64,000 nt of DNA from Microvirga mediterraneensis (GCF_013520865.1 NZ_JACDXJ010000001.1:2781001-2845000), one strand, 5' to 3'; counted from the first letter of the stretch, positions 8,239 through 16,820 are shown. Notes: generated by a model not told the origin, from the letters alone. Translations and numbers: made by a program.

Positions 8239-9026
8239 GGGGCTTCTCCCTCAGTCAGCGCTGCACGCAGGGCGTCATAGGCCTTGTCCCGATGGGTTCT
8301 GATGGTCTTCTCGGACTTTCCAAGGGTTTTCGCGATTGTGATAGCGCCGGCCTCCTTCGAGTCGATGGGAATGCCTCTCCTTATCATCTCGACTATCCTG
8401 CTTTGGTGTGGGGGTAAGGCCTCAATCGCCGCATCCAGACGAGAACGGTAACCTGCGTCGTCATTTTCTGATGCCACGAATGGGTCATAGCTCCCCGCAG
8501 CGCGCTCCACCTCAGGCGTTGGCTCCCCGGTTTCGTCATTGAATTCAAGAGCTTCCGAGCGATTCTCGTCCCGCCAGGCCTGCTCCTGGGCATCACACCG
8601 CAGGCTGGCCAGGGCTCCATCGAACCGCACCTCGAAGTAGTCTAGCTTCTCCGTGTACTCGGAGCGGTCCATGGAAAGCAGTTCGACGAAACGGCTGAAG
8701 ACCTTGTCTCGGATGACGCCTTTGGTCAACGATGCGGTCTTCCCGTCGTTGCTCTCGGGCTTGGGCAGGCACCTGAGCACGCGTTCAGCCAGGATCCTGT
8801 AGAGCCTTTCGAAATGAACCTCCGAGTTGTCCGCGCGGCAAGTGCGAACAAAGTACAGAAGGCACTCAGTACGGACATATAGCAGGTCGTCCCGACGATT
8901 GATCGAACACCTCTTGACCAGCTCGTCCCGCGGCAGGGCTGCGAGTTCAGCCAGTTGAGCCTCGACCTTTGGATCGCGTTTGTACAAGGTGCCGTCGAGA
9001 GTTCTTTTCCTCAGTGGAGTGATCAT
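8235..9026 (-). CDS. sigma-70 family-like RNA polymerase sigma factor
   Basis: 263 residues. The C-terminal 70 residues look like sigma region 4: 'LPPHQSRIVEMIRRG' followed by a helix-turn-helix ending 'LGKSEKTIRTHRDKAYDALR', the pattern of ECF-type sigma factors and LuxR-like HTH domains. The N-terminal part (about residues 45-130) has helices reminiscent of region 2 ('LLYVRTECLLYFVRTCR') but is divergent, and a long acidic linker (about residues 150-190) separates the two. A role in transcribing the island operon or its targets is plausible. An alternative is an HTH regulator without true sigma activity. The stop overlaps the next gene by 4 bases, and the gene follows the 62-aa protein by 17 bases. 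Confidence 0.72.
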   Translation of the reverse strand: MITPLRKRTLDGTLYKRDPKVEAQLAELAALPRDELVKRCSINRRDDLLYVRTECLLYFVRTCRADNSEVHFERLYRILAERVLRCLPKPESNDGKTASLTKGVIRDKVFSRFVELLSMDRSEYTEKLDYFEVRFDGALASLRCDAQEQAWRDENRSEALEFNDETGEPTPEVERAAGSYDPFVASENDDAGYRSRLDAAIEALPPHQSRIVEMIRRGIPIDSKEAGAITIAKTLGKSEKTIRTHRDKAYDALRAALTEGEAP

Positions 9027-9043
9027 CGCGTGCTCCAGATGGC

Positions 9044-9232
9044 TCAGGACCTGTCGGTGTCCCGACCGTCGGGCTCCTTCGCGATTCCTTTGAAGGGCCC
9101 TGAGGTCTGCTTGACCTCCATAAGACGTCCGGTGCGCTCGTCCCGCTTCTGGTACGAGCCGTCCGTGCGCTGGAACTGGGTACGCGCCGTCACGGCGCCC
9201 TTGCGATAACCGTCTCCGGTGTTCTTGGCCAT
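9044..9232 (-). CDS. small conserved hydrophilic protein
   Basis: 62 residues, very polar and basic, starting MAKNTGDGYRKGAV with 'TGRLMEVKQTSGPFKGIAKE' near the end. Similar short proteins with the pattern 'MAKNTGxG.R.GAV..RTQ ... FKGV.KE' occur scattered in bacterial and phage genomes, and their function is unknown to me. The start at 9232 is preferred to the adjacent ATG at 9235 because AAGGGG sits at better spacing. It is the first gene of the island operon, 17 bases ahead of the sigma-like gene. Low complexity is absent, and its match to a recurring pattern makes it more than a random open frame. Confidence 0.6.
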   Translation of the reverse strand: MAKNTGDGYRKGAVTARTQFQRTDGSYQKRDERTGRLMEVKQTSGPFKGIAKEPDGRDTDRS

Positions 9233-9235
9233 CAT

Positions 9236-9650
9236 CTGCCCCTTGGGCCGGCCCCGAGGTTGGCCCTCGGGTGCCGGTTCGGTCTGGTCAGGGTGGTCAG
9301 GCTTCCCGCGAAGGAAGCCTTTTGAGTGGCGGAAGGGAAGACTACCCCCTCAGAAAGGAAGAACTATCCGTGCCGCCACAATTTCAATCAAGTCGTCATA
9401 TTCAGGAGAACCCAGTCGTACTCTCCCATTTCTGACATCTGAGGCATCTCCCAATCCGCCCCACTCGGTCCTTACAAGACTCGGATGAGGCGGAGTTAGG
9501 GTGGCGTTGAGGACGCACTATGGATGATTTTGGCCATCCTATGAGAGCGTCCACACCTACTTGCCGACAAACTATGCGCGTTGCGACCGACATACTTAGG
9601 GTCACTGCCGACAAACTACGGGGTGCCGGACATCTCCGGTGTCTAATTTC
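9236..9650. other. non-coding stretch between the island operon and nrdJ
   Basis: No coding frame is convincing here. The stretch contains a hairpin at 9299-9320 (AGGCTTCC / GGAAGCCT), another GC-rich inverted repeat around 9255-9272 and the triple 13-bp repeat at 9562-9618. It must contain the promoter of the minus-strand island operon. Base composition is lower in GC than the flanking nrdJ gene, consistent with being part of the acquired segment. Confidence 0.5.
9562..9618. repeat. three 13-bp direct repeats about 22 bp apart
   Basis: TGCCGACAAACTA occurs exactly at 9562-9574 and 9606-9618, with a weaker copy (GACCGACATACTT) at 9585-9597. The start-to-start distances of 23 and 21 bp are about two helical turns. 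This fits an operator array, or the multiple terminal repeats found at the ends of IS21-type insertion sequences. No transposase gene is present, so in the second case it is a relic. Confidence 0.6.
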
Positions 9651-12600
9651 TTACGAGCACCCCGTCGTGCTGCCGCAAGTATCGCACTTCAGACACGTCC
9701 CGTTCCGCACCAGCGTGAAGTTCGCGCATTCGGGGCAGGCTTCGCCGACATAGCCCTTCATCTTGGCCTCGGCGCGCCGGTCGGCGACCGAGGGGGCGGG
9801 GGCTGAGAAGGCGAGCTTGGACATCTCGGCTTCGCCGACCTTCTCCTCCGCCTGCACGGCGGGCTGGGCGAGTTCGCTCTTGAGAGCGTTCGCGCCGACC
9901 GTCATGCCGGGCGAGCGCTGAACGTTGCTTCCGGCGCTGCCACCGCCACCTGGGATCAGCATGAGGCGGTCGACGGAGCCGCGGGTGAAGCCGCGGGACA
10001 CGACGGCCGTGGCGGGTGCGGGCTCCGGCGCCTTCGACTGGGCTTCGCCCTGGCCGATGGTGGTGGGGCCTGCTTCCGACGGGTCCACGTGGGCGAGGTC
10101 GTTGCGGGAGAGATACGACACCGCGAGCTCGCGGAACACGTAGTCGAGGATCGAGGTCGCGGACTTGATGCGCTCGTTGCCCTGGACGAAGCCGGCCGGC
10201 TCGAAGCGCGTGAAGGTGAAGGCCTCCACGTATTCCTCCAGCGGCACGCCGTATTGCAGGCCGAGCGAGATCGCGATGGCGAAGTTGTTCATCATGGCCC
10301 GGAAGGCGGCGCCTTCCTTGTGCATGTCGATGAAGATTTCGCCGAGGCGTCCGTCGTCGTACTCGCCCGTGCGCAGGTACACCTTGTGGCCGCCGACGAC
10401 GGCCTTCTGGGTGTAGCCCTTGCGGCGGTCGGGCATCTTCTCGCGGTCGCGCAGGGCGACGACACGCTCGACGATCTTCTCCACGATCTTTTCCGACACG
10501 TGGGCGGCTTTTGCCGCGGTCGGCATGGCGGCGACCTGCTCGACGGCGTCCTCCGCATCCTCGTCCTCATCGGCAATGAGAGCGGAGTTCAGCGGCTGCG
10601 AGAGCTTGGAGCCGTCGCGGTAGAGGGCGTTCGCCTTCAGCGCCAGCTTCCAGGACAGCATGTAGGCGTTCTTGCAATCCTCGACGGTGGCGTCGTTGGG
10701 CATGTTGATGGTCTTGGAGATCGCGCCCGAGATGAAGGGCTGCGACGCCGCCATCATGCGGATGTGGCTCTCCACCGAGAGATAACGCTTGCCGATCTTG
10801 CCGCAGGGATTGGCGCAATCGAACACCGCGTAGTGCTCGGTCTTGAGGTGCGGGGCGCCTTCCAGCGTCATCGCTCCGCAGATGTGGATGTTCGCGGCCT
10901 CGATGTCGGCCTTCGAGAAGCCCAGGAAGGAGAGCAGGTCGAAGGACGGATCGTTGAGCTTCTCAGGCTGCACTTTGAGCGTGCCGGTCAGGAAGTCCTC
11001 GCCGAGGGTCCAGCGGTTGAACACGAACTTGATGTCGAAGGCCGATTTCAGGCCCTTCTCCACCGCGTCGATCTTCTCGTCCGTGAAGCCCTTCGCAGCG
11101 AGCGAGCCGGGGTTGATGGCGGGAGCCTGCTTCATCGAGCCGTGGCCGACCGCATAGGCCTCGATCTCGGCGATCTCGGATTCGCGATAGCCCAGGGTGC
11201 GCAGCGCGTCCGGCACGGCGCGGTTGATGATCTTGAAGTAGCCGCCGCCGGCGAGCTTCTTGAACTTCACGAGCGCGAAGTCGGGCTCGATGCCGGTGGT
11301 GTCGCAATCCATCACGAGGCCGATGGTGCCGGTCGGCGCGATGACGGTGGCCTGCGCGTTGCGGTAGCCGTTGGTCTTGCCGAGCTCCAGGGCGCGGTCC
11401 CAGGCGGCCTTCGCATGGGCGACGAGATCGGCGTCCGGGCAGGAGGCGTGATCGAGCGGGACCGGGTTGACGGCGAGGCCCTCATAGCCCTCCGCCTGTC
11501 CATGCGCCGCGCGGCGATGGTTGCGGATCACGCGCAGCATGTGCTTCGCGTTGGCCTTGTAGTTCGGGAACGGCCCGAGCTCGCCTGCCATCTCGGCGGA
11601 GGTGGCATAGGACACGCCGGTCATGATCGCCGTGATCGCACCGCCGAGGGCGCGGCCCGCGTCGGAATCGTAAGGAAGGCCCATGGTCATGAGCAGGCCG
11701 CCGATATTGGCGAAGCCGAGGCCGAGCGTGCGGTACTCGTAGGAGAGCTGCGCGATCTCCTTCGACGGGAACTGCGCCATCATGACCGAGATTTCGAGCA
11801 CCACGGTCCACAGGCGGCAGGCATGTTCGAACGAGCCGGCATCGAACTTGTGGTTCTGGCGGTCGAAGAACTGCAGCAGGTTGGCGGAGGCGAGGTTGCA
11901 CGCCGTGTCGTCCAGGAACATGTATTCCGAGCACGGGTTCGACGCCCGGATGCGGCCACCGGCGGGGCTGGTGTGCCAGTCGTTCATGGTGGTGTTGAAG
12001 TGCAGGCCCGGATCGGCCGACGCCCAGGCGGCGTGCCCGATCTGCTCCCACAGGTCGCGGGCCTTCAGGGTCTTCAGGACCTTGCCGTCCTTGCGGGCCT
12101 TGAGGTGCCAGTCGGCGTCGTTCTCCACCGCGCGCAGGAAGTCGTCGGTGAGCGAGACGGAGTTGTTGGAGTTCTGGCCGGAGACCGTCAGGTAGGCGTC
12201 CGAATCCCAATCCGTGTCGTAGATCGGAAAGTCGATATCGGTGTAGCCCTGCCTAGCGAACTGGATGACGCGCTTGATGTAGTTGTCCGGGATCATGACC
12301 CGGCGCGCCAGCTTGATCTCCTTCTTCAGGGCCGGGTTCTTCTCCGGATCGAAGCAGGCATCGCCCTCGGCCTCGCAGTTCACGCAGGCCTTCATGATGG
12401 CCTTCAGGTGCTTGTTGCCGAGCTTGGAGCCGGTCACGAGGGCGGCGACCTTCTGCTCCTCCTTCACCTTCCAGTCGATATAGGCCTCGATGTCCGGGTG
12501 ATCGACGTCGACCACCACCATCTTGGCCGCGCGGCGCGTGGTGCCGCCCGACTTGATCGCGCCGGCGGCGCGGTCGCCGATCTTGAGGAAGCTCATGAGG

Positions 12601-13358
12601 CCGGACGAGCGGCCGCCGCCGGAGAGTTTTTCACCCTCGCCGCGCAGCTTCGAGAAGTTGGAGCCGGTGCCGGAGCCGTACTTGAACAGGCGCGCCTCGC
12701 GGACCCACAGGTCCATGATGCCGCCCTCGTTCACCAGATCGTCCTCGACGCCCTGGATGAAGCAGGCATGCGGCTGCGGGTGCTCGTAGGCAGACTTCGA
12801 CTTGGTCAGCTTGCCGGTCTTGTAGTCCACGTAATAATGGCCCTGGCCGGGACCGTCGATCCCGTAGGCCCAGTGCAGGCCGGTGTTGAACCATTGCGGG
12901 GAGTTGGGCGCCACCATCTGGTTGGCGAGCATGAAGCGCAGCTCGTCATAGAACGCCTGGGCGTCCTCCTCGGAGGAAAAGTAGCCACCCTTCCAGCCCC
13001 AATAGGTCCAGCAGCCGGCGAGGCGGTCGAAGACCTGCTTGGAGGAAATCTCGGAGCCGAAGCGCTGATCCTCGGGCAGCTGACTAAGCGCCGCCTCGTC
13101 GGCCACGGAGCGCCACAGCCAGGAGGGAACGTCGTTCTCCTCCACCTTCTTCAGGCGGGCCGGAACGCCGGCCTTGCGGAAGTACTTCTGGGCCAGGACA
13201 TCGGACGCCACCTGGCTCCAGGTCTCGGGCACCTCGATGTTCTCGAGCCTGAAGACGACCGAACCGTCCGGATTGCGGATCTCGCTCGTGGCGAGCCGGA
13301 AGGCGAGGGAGGAATAAGGCGATTGGCCCGTTTGCGTATAACGCCGCTCGATCCGCAT
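9651..13358 (-). CDS. nrdJ: vitamin B12-dependent (class II) ribonucleotide reductase
   Basis: About 1235 residues, starting at ATG 13358 (GGGA at suitable spacing; MRIERRYTQ is the usual alphaproteobacterial start), although an ATG at 13364 is possible. It reduces ribonucleotides to deoxyribonucleotides using adenosylcobalamin. Visible are the N-terminal extension, the active-site region '[18 protein letters not shown]' near residue 475, and the C-terminal tail with CPEC, CLKCDTC and a final TTGCS, which carries the redox cysteines and a zinc-binding-like cluster. Because it needs no oxygen it works in aerobic and micro-oxic cells. It stands alone, with a 280-nt leader and tandem NrdR boxes upstream. 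The long open frame on the opposite strand is a GC-driven shadow. Confidence 0.97.
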   Translation of the reverse strand: MRIERRYTQTGQSPYSSLAFRLATSEIRNPDGSVVFRLENIEVPETWSQVASDVLAQKYFRKAGVPARLKKVEENDVPSWLWRSVADEAALSQLPEDQRFGSEISSKQVFDRLAGCWTYWGWKGGYFSSEEDAQAFYDELRFMLANQMVAPNSPQWFNTGLHWAYGIDGPGQGHYYVDYKTGKLTKSKSAYEHPQPHACFIQGVEDDLVNEGGIMDLWVREARLFKYGSGTGSNFSKLRGEGEKLSGGGRSSGLMSFLKIGDRAAGAIKSGGTTRRAAKMVVVDVDHPDIEAYIDWKVKEEQKVAALVTGSKLGNKHLKAIMKACVNCEAEGDACFDPEKNPALKKEIKLARRVMIPDNYIKRVIQFARQGYTDIDFPIYDTDWDSDAYLTVSGQNSNNSVSLTDDFLRAVENDADWHLKARKDGKVLKTLKARDLWEQIGHAAWASADPGLHFNTTMNDWHTSPAGGRIRASNPCSEYMFLDDTACNLASANLLQFFDRQNHKFDAGSFEHACRLWTVVLEISVMMAQFPSKEIAQLSYEYRTLGLGFANIGGLLMTMGLPYDSDAGRALGGAITAIMTGVSYATSAEMAGELGPFPNYKANAKHMLRVIRNHRRAAHGQAEGYEGLAVNPVPLDHASCPDADLVAHAKAAWDRALELGKTNGYRNAQATVIAPTGTIGLVMDCDTTGIEPDFALVKFKKLAGGGYFKIINRAVPDALRTLGYRESEIAEIEAYAVGHGSMKQAPAINPGSLAAKGFTDEKIDAVEKGLKSAFDIKFVFNRWTLGEDFLTGTLKVQPEKLNDPSFDLLSFLGFSKADIEAANIHICGAMTLEGAPHLKTEHYAVFDCANPCGKIGKRYLSVESHIRMMAASQPFISGAISKTINMPNDATVEDCKNAYMLSWKLALKANALYRDGSKLSQPLNSALIADEDEDAEDAVEQVAAMPTAAKAAHVSEKIVEKIVERVVALRDREKMPDRRKGYTQKAVVGGHKVYLRTGEYDDGRLGEIFIDMHKEGAAFRAMMNNFAIAISLGLQYGVPLEEYVEAFTFTRFEPAGFVQGNERIKSATSILDYVFRELAVSYLSRNDLAHVDPSEAGPTTIGQGEAQSKAPEPAPATAVVSRGFTRGSVDRLMLIPGGGGSAGSNVQRSPGMTVGANALKSELAQPAVQAEEKVGEAEMSKLAFSAPAPSVADRRAEAKMKGYVGEACPECANFTLVRNGTCLKCDTCGSTTGCS

Positions 13359-13638
13359 AGTCATTTTCCCAAGTATGGAGACAAAAGGTCTCCTGGCCGC
13401 GATTTTGCCCCGCAGCTCATCAGCCCAAATTATTGTTCGACGCCCCAACGACCCGTTCTTTCGGATCGCCACACGCAACCGCCCGAGTTAGGGGCCTCCT
13501 CCAGTCGCCACGGGCCGCGCGGCAACGGGTTGCCACGGAGCTCTGACGCTTACTCTGGGGAGGTTCCGGCCGTCCTTTTCAGGTCGGCCGCCGGTCTCTG
13601 ATCGGTACCCCGGCAAGCTAGTCGTGTTGCGAGCCTTA
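13359..13638 (-). promoter_or_regulatory. nrdJ leader with cobalamin-box-like motif (candidate B12 riboswitch)
   Basis: Read on the minus strand, GGCCAGGAGACC lies at 13398-13387, matching the B12 box (GYCAGGAGACC) of cobalamin riboswitches 29 nt ahead of the start codon. Upstream in the right order are GATGAG at about 13421-13416 and GTGGCGACTGG near 13511-13501, which resembles the conserved CGCNACTG segment. The B12-box GGAGAC can instead pair with GTCTCC just downstream (loop CTTTT), a possible mutually exclusive hairpin next to the ribosome site. The 5' core (GGTG...TCCG) is not clearly recognisable, so the call is tentative. Confidence 0.42.
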
Positions 13639-13685
13639 CGTCAAGAACTTGTGTCGCGGCTCGTTGTTCCGACTATATATAGTGG
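13639..13685 (-). promoter_or_regulatory. tandem NrdR boxes
   Basis: CGACTATATATAGTGG at 13670-13685 contains a perfect 12-bp palindrome and matches the NrdR box (ACACWATATATWGTGT). A second, weaker copy (CGTCAAGAACTTGTGT) is at 13639-13654. Their centres are 31 bp apart, the three-turn spacing known for paired NrdR boxes. NrdR represses ribonucleotide reductase genes when dATP is plentiful. The pair lies upstream of nrdJ and does not overlap any coding frame. Confidence 0.8.
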
Positions 13686-14020
13686 AAGGATGTTAAGAAT
13701 GTGGAAAACTGGCTAAGCCTTGGAGACTCCTCTGAGAATCCTTTCAGAGATTCCACAGGGGGTAAATTGTGCCGGCTCAGGGCCGGCGCAAAATGACCCG
13801 AGATGTTGTGCCGGCGCATCAACCGGGAGGTTGTGGGCGCGGACTTCCAGAAAGCCGGTCCCATACCTCGAAATGGCCAAAATGCGGGAGTTTTGCCCGG
13901 CGGCGGGGAACAGGTGCCGCGTCCGAGAATCAGCGGTGGGATTCGGCTGTTCGGAAGGCTGGACTTCCTGGCGCGCTGCCGCCATATTCCGCGCAACTTT
14001 GGCTCCCCTAGGCAGCAGCG
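13686..14020. other. divergent intergenic region between nrdJ and the NDUFA12 homologue
   Basis: No gene is supported. There is a GC-rich inverted repeat near 13769-13788 (GTGCCGGC, tcag, GGCCGGCGC) and a related GTGCCGGCGC at about 13808. The promoter of the plus-strand NDUFA12 gene is expected here, but I cannot identify -35/-10 elements with confidence. Confidence 0.4.
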
Positions 14021-14434
14021 ATGAAACAGTTTTGGACCCAATTCTTCACCTGGTGGAACGGACAGACCCTCGGCACCCGGTATTTCACCTGGCGCAAGGG
14101 GCAGTTCGTGGGTGAGGACGAGTTCGGCAACCGCTACTATCGCTACACGCAACCCCAGGCCATCGACTCGAACGTGGGCGCCGAGCGCCGCTGGGTCGTC
14201 TATAACGGCTATGCCGATGCCTCGAAGGTCCCGCCGGGCTGGCGCGCCTGGCTGTGCCATAACGGCGACGTGGCTCCGAGCGAGGAAAGCTACAAGCCGC
14301 ATGCCTGGGAGAAGTCCTACGTACCCAACATGACCGGCACGTCCCAGGCCTACCGTCCGCAGGGCTCCAGTCTTGCCCTCGGCCAGCGTCCCGCCGCGAC
14401 GGGCGATTACGTGCCCTGGACCCCAGGGGAGTAA
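14021..14434 (+). CDS. NADH:ubiquinone oxidoreductase subunit NDUFA12 family protein
   Basis: 137 residues, homologous to the mitochondrial complex I accessory subunit NDUFA12 (B17.2), which alphaproteobacteria retain. The family hallmarks are visible: 'GTRYFTWRKGQFVGEDEFGN' near residues 18-37, 'RRWVVYNG' and 'KVPPGWRAWLCH' in the middle, and the Pro-rich 'YKPHAWEKSYVPNMTGT' toward the end. It binds at the matrix/cytoplasmic arm and stabilises complex I. As usual in this group it sits away from the nuo operon. It is divergent from nrdJ and followed by a strong inverted repeat. Confidence 0.95.
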   Translation: MKQFWTQFFTWWNGQTLGTRYFTWRKGQFVGEDEFGNRYYRYTQPQAIDSNVGAERRWVVYNGYADASKVPPGWRAWLCHNGDVAPSEESYKPHAWEKSYVPNMTGTSQAYRPQGSSLALGQRPAATGDYVPWTPGE

Positions 14435-14472
14435 GGCCGGGCCTAAGCCTTTCCTCGACACCTTTGCCTTCA

Positions 14473-14505
14473 TGGCCGTCCCTGGACTTGAACCAGGGGC
14501 GGCCA
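14473..14505 (+). terminator. inverted repeat after the NDUFA12 gene, probable terminator
   Basis: ATGGCC-gt-CCCTGG and CCAGGG-gc-GGCCAT form a long stem around a short loop, followed by TTTCG on the plus strand. It starts about 40 bases after the stop codon and may also serve the convergent minus-strand gene. The T run is short. Confidence 0.6.
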
Positions 14506-14538
14506 TTTCGATTCTGGACAGCGCAAGCCGGGCTGAGA

Positions 14539-15177
14539 TCAGCCCTTCGGATGGAAATAGGATTGTCGCCGCATGACGGCCTCATGGAAGAGGCCGAATG
14601 CCTGGATCACGTGGCCCTGGGGAATCGCGATGCCGCGTGCCACGCCTGAACCTTTCAGGACGCCGCCTCGCTCATCCGGCTCCGGATCGCGATAAGTCCC
14701 GCCATCGCCCAGGGTGCAGTTCTGGCACCGGATAGGGCCGAGGATCTGGGCGCCTCGTCCGATTCGATTCGTCAGGGTGAGGGATCCACCGCCGAGAAGC
14801 CGGGTTCCGTTCCCGATGGCGATGGTGTCGCCGACGCCGGCCTTGATCGTGAAGCCGCCTTCCTCCCCGATCTCAGCACCGGAACCGATCGTGACCGCCC
14901 CGCCCGACGCGACGACCCGGGTGCCGGGAAAAAGGTTCGTCCCGGGGCCGATGGCGATGCGTCCGTGGGAGGAAGCCTGGAGAATCACGCCAGGCCAGAG
15001 CACCACGTCCTCATCGAGCCTGACGCCGGGCGAGACCAGAACGGAACCTGGATCCGGCAGCAGAATGCCGCGATGACCGAGGGCGGCTGTTTCCTCTCGC
15101 GACAGGAAGCCCAGGCGTTGCTGTGCCTCGTCGTTTCGTAGATCCGCTTCGTTCATCTGAGTGAGCTTCCGGTCCAT
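14539..15177 (-). CDS. left-handed beta-helix (hexapeptide-repeat) protein, acyltransferase-like
   Basis: 212 residues from ATG 15177; ATG 15156, with GGAAG upstream, is an alternative that shortens it by 7. Residues 45-165 show the hexapeptide rhythm ([ILV]-Gx4) typical of left-handed beta-helix proteins, for example 'GRIAIGPGTNLFPGTRVVAS' and 'AVTIGSGAEIGEEGGFTIKA'. The family includes sugar N-acyltransferases, gamma-carbonic anhydrases and GlmU-like uridylyltransferases. No catalytic histidine motif stands out and there is no partner gene, so the substrate is unknown. The C-terminal 45 residues are outside the helix. Confidence 0.65.
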   Translation of the reverse strand: MDRKLTQMNEADLRNDEAQQRLGFLSREETAALGHRGILLPDPGSVLVSPGVRLDEDVVLWPGVILQASSHGRIAIGPGTNLFPGTRVVASGGAVTIGSGAEIGEEGGFTIKAGVGDTIAIGNGTRLLGGGSLTLTNRIGRGAQILGPIRCQNCTLGDGGTYRDPEPDERGGVLKGSGVARGIAIPQGHVIQAFGLFHEAVMRRQSYFHPKG

Positions 15178-15389
15178 CTGCCGTCGGAGCTTAACCGATC
15201 GGTCCGGGACACAAAGGCCGTCTTGCGTAGGGGGTAAGTACGGTGCGGATCTCTCTGGGCGTTATGCCGCCAGGGCATAACGGACCTCAGTTCTTATGGC
15301 TCCTCAAGGTCAGGGCGCATCCGTATATCCGCACCGCAGCAAGAGCAAAAACAGCCGGCCGCGAGGCCGGTCCACTTCCGGGGCTTTCC

Positions 15390-15545
15390 ATGTTCGTTTC
15401 CTATATCCTTTCGAAGGTTCGCAGCTACCATCTGTATCGCAAGACCGTCCGCGAGCTGGCGCAGCTCTCCGACCGCGAGCTCGCCGATCTCGGCATTGCC
15501 CGCTACGACATCGCCCGGGTCGCCCGCGAGGCGACCTTCGCATAA
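15390..15545 (+). CDS. DUF1127 small protein
   Basis: 51 residues starting MFVSYILSKVRSYHLYRKTV. The C-terminal half 'ELAQLSDRELADLGIARYDI' is the DUF1127 signature (L..L.DREL.DLGI.R.DI), found in many small alphaproteobacterial proteins. Some family members affect RNA turnover and phosphate or stress metabolism; the role of this one cannot be told. The longer frame beginning at 15243 is not needed, since the family starts at this methionine. A clear terminator follows 30 bases downstream. Confidence 0.88.
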   Translation: MFVSYILSKVRSYHLYRKTVRELAQLSDRELADLGIARYDIARVAREATFA

Positions 15546-15574
15546 GCGGCACGGCACCGGCACTCGAAGCGATC

Positions 15575-15602
15575 GCCCGCCCTCGGCGGGCGTTCGCTTT
15601 TC
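15575..15602 (+). terminator. rho-independent terminator of the DUF1127 gene
   Basis: GCCCGCC-ctc-GGCGGGC followed by GTTCGCTTTT: a 7-bp GC stem, 3-nt loop and a T-rich end, 30 bases after the stop codon. Confidence 0.8.
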
Positions 15603-15721
15603 AGAAGGCGCCTTCAGTCAAGCCATCGAGGCGAGGCCGAAGATGACCGGGTTTCACGAGCTTCAGGCATAGGGCAGGGCACAAAACGTCGGCTCAGGCG
15701 TCAACCATAACGAAGGTAACC

Positions 15722-16717
15722 ATGGCTTCTCTCATCTCACGGGAATGGTACACGATCGCCATCTTCGGCATGGTCGTGCTTGCGTCGATCCTTCCCATCG
15801 GCGGCGCGCCGGCGGAAGTGTTCTCGGTCGCGACCAATCTCGCGATTGCCCTGCTGTTCTTTCTCCACGGCGCGCGCCTGTCGCGCGAGGTGGTGATCGC
15901 CGGCATGATCCATTGGCGGCTGCACCTCTTCGTGCTGGTCACCACCTTCGTGGTCTTCCCGATTCTCGGCCTCATCGTCCTGGCCGTGCCGAACCTGATG
16001 ACCCCGGCGCTGGCCACGGGCATCCTGTTCCTGTGCGTTCTTCCTTCGACCGTTCAGTCGTCGATCGCCTTCACGTCGATCGCCGAGGGCAACGTGCCGG
16101 CAGCCATCTGCTCGGCTTCCGCCTCGAACATCCTCGGCATGTTCCTGACCCCGCTTCTCGTGGGGCTGCTGTTCCACACTCAAGGCGGCGGAGGCTTCTC
16201 CCTGGGCGCGCTCGAAGGCATTCTGCTGCAGCTTCTCGCTCCCTTCATCCTCGGTCAGGTGCTCCAGCCCTATCTTGGCCGATGGCTCGCCCGGCACAGG
16301 ACGCTGACGCAGTTCGTCGACCGCGGCTCGATTTTGATGGTCGTCTACGGGGCCTTCAGCGAGGCGGTGATGGAGGGACTCTGGCACAAGCTGTCCGCCA
16401 CGGATCTCATCGCCGTTGTCGTGATCGACATCGTGCTGCTGGCGGCCGTGCTGTGCTTCACGTTTTATGTCAGCGGCTGGTTCGGCTTCAATCGCGCGGA
16501 CCGCATCACCATCACCTTCTGCGGCTCCAAGAAGAGCCTCGCCTCCGGCGCGCCCATGGCGAACGTGATCTTCACCGGGCAGGACGTCGGTTCCATCGTG
16601 CTGCCGCTCATGATCTTCCACCAGATCCAACTCATGACCTGTGCGGTCCTGGCGCGTCGTTTCGCGAGCAGCGCGAAGGCAGCGACCGTCCCGGAGAAGG
16701 CGAAGATCGTCTCGTGA
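15722..16717 (+). CDS. bile acid:sodium symporter family transporter (YfeH-like)
   Basis: 331 residues, start supported by GAAGG upstream. About ten hydrophobic segments fill the protein, in the 10-helix BASS/SBF-like fold. Family motifs include 'FFLHGARLSREVV' near residues 46-58, 'CVLPSTVQSSIAFTSIAEGN' near 107-126 and 'FCGSKKSLASGAPMANVIF' near 264-282. These YfeH-type members (PF13593 group) are inner-membrane transporters of organic anions whose substrate is mostly unknown. No neighbouring pathway gene suggests the solute. It is monocistronic, with a palindromic repeat after it. Confidence 0.9.
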   Translation: MASLISREWYTIAIFGMVVLASILPIGGAPAEVFSVATNLAIALLFFLHGARLSREVVIAGMIHWRLHLFVLVTTFVVFPILGLIVLAVPNLMTPALATGILFLCVLPSTVQSSIAFTSIAEGNVPAAICSASASNILGMFLTPLLVGLLFHTQGGGGFSLGALEGILLQLLAPFILGQVLQPYLGRWLARHRTLTQFVDRGSILMVVYGAFSEAVMEGLWHKLSATDLIAVVVIDIVLLAAVLCFTFYVSGWFGFNRADRITITFCGSKKSLASGAPMANVIFTGQDVGSIVLPLMIFHQIQLMTCAVLARRFASSAKAATVPEKAKIVS

Positions 16718-16774
16718 CGACCCCTTAGCGCGCACCGCTCCTCGGAGTTGGGCTTATCATCGCGCCACCTCAGC

Positions 16775-16820
16775 CCTCATCCTTCGAGACGGTCACTGAG
16801 GTGACCTCCTCAGGACGAGG
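16775..16820. repeat. palindromic repeat, family B
   Basis: CCTCATCCTTCGAGACG ... CTCCTCAGGACGAGG, a 46-bp inverted repeat between a transporter gene and a convergent SDR gene. The same consensus recurs twice between sufB and sufC. Confidence 0.75.

Noticed and set aside
9562..9618. Possible CRISPR array
   Set aside because: Only three 13-bp repeats with 8-10-bp spacers and no cas genes; repeat and spacer lengths are wrong for CRISPR.
10089..13601. 1170-aa open frame on the plus strand over nrdJ
   Set aside because: It is antisense to an unmistakable NrdJ, is rich in Arg/Glu/Gly/His as GC-driven shadow frames are, and has no family motifs.
15243..15389. Longer version of the DUF1127 protein
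   Set aside because: The upstream 49 codons lack similarity to the family, which normally starts at the methionine used here.
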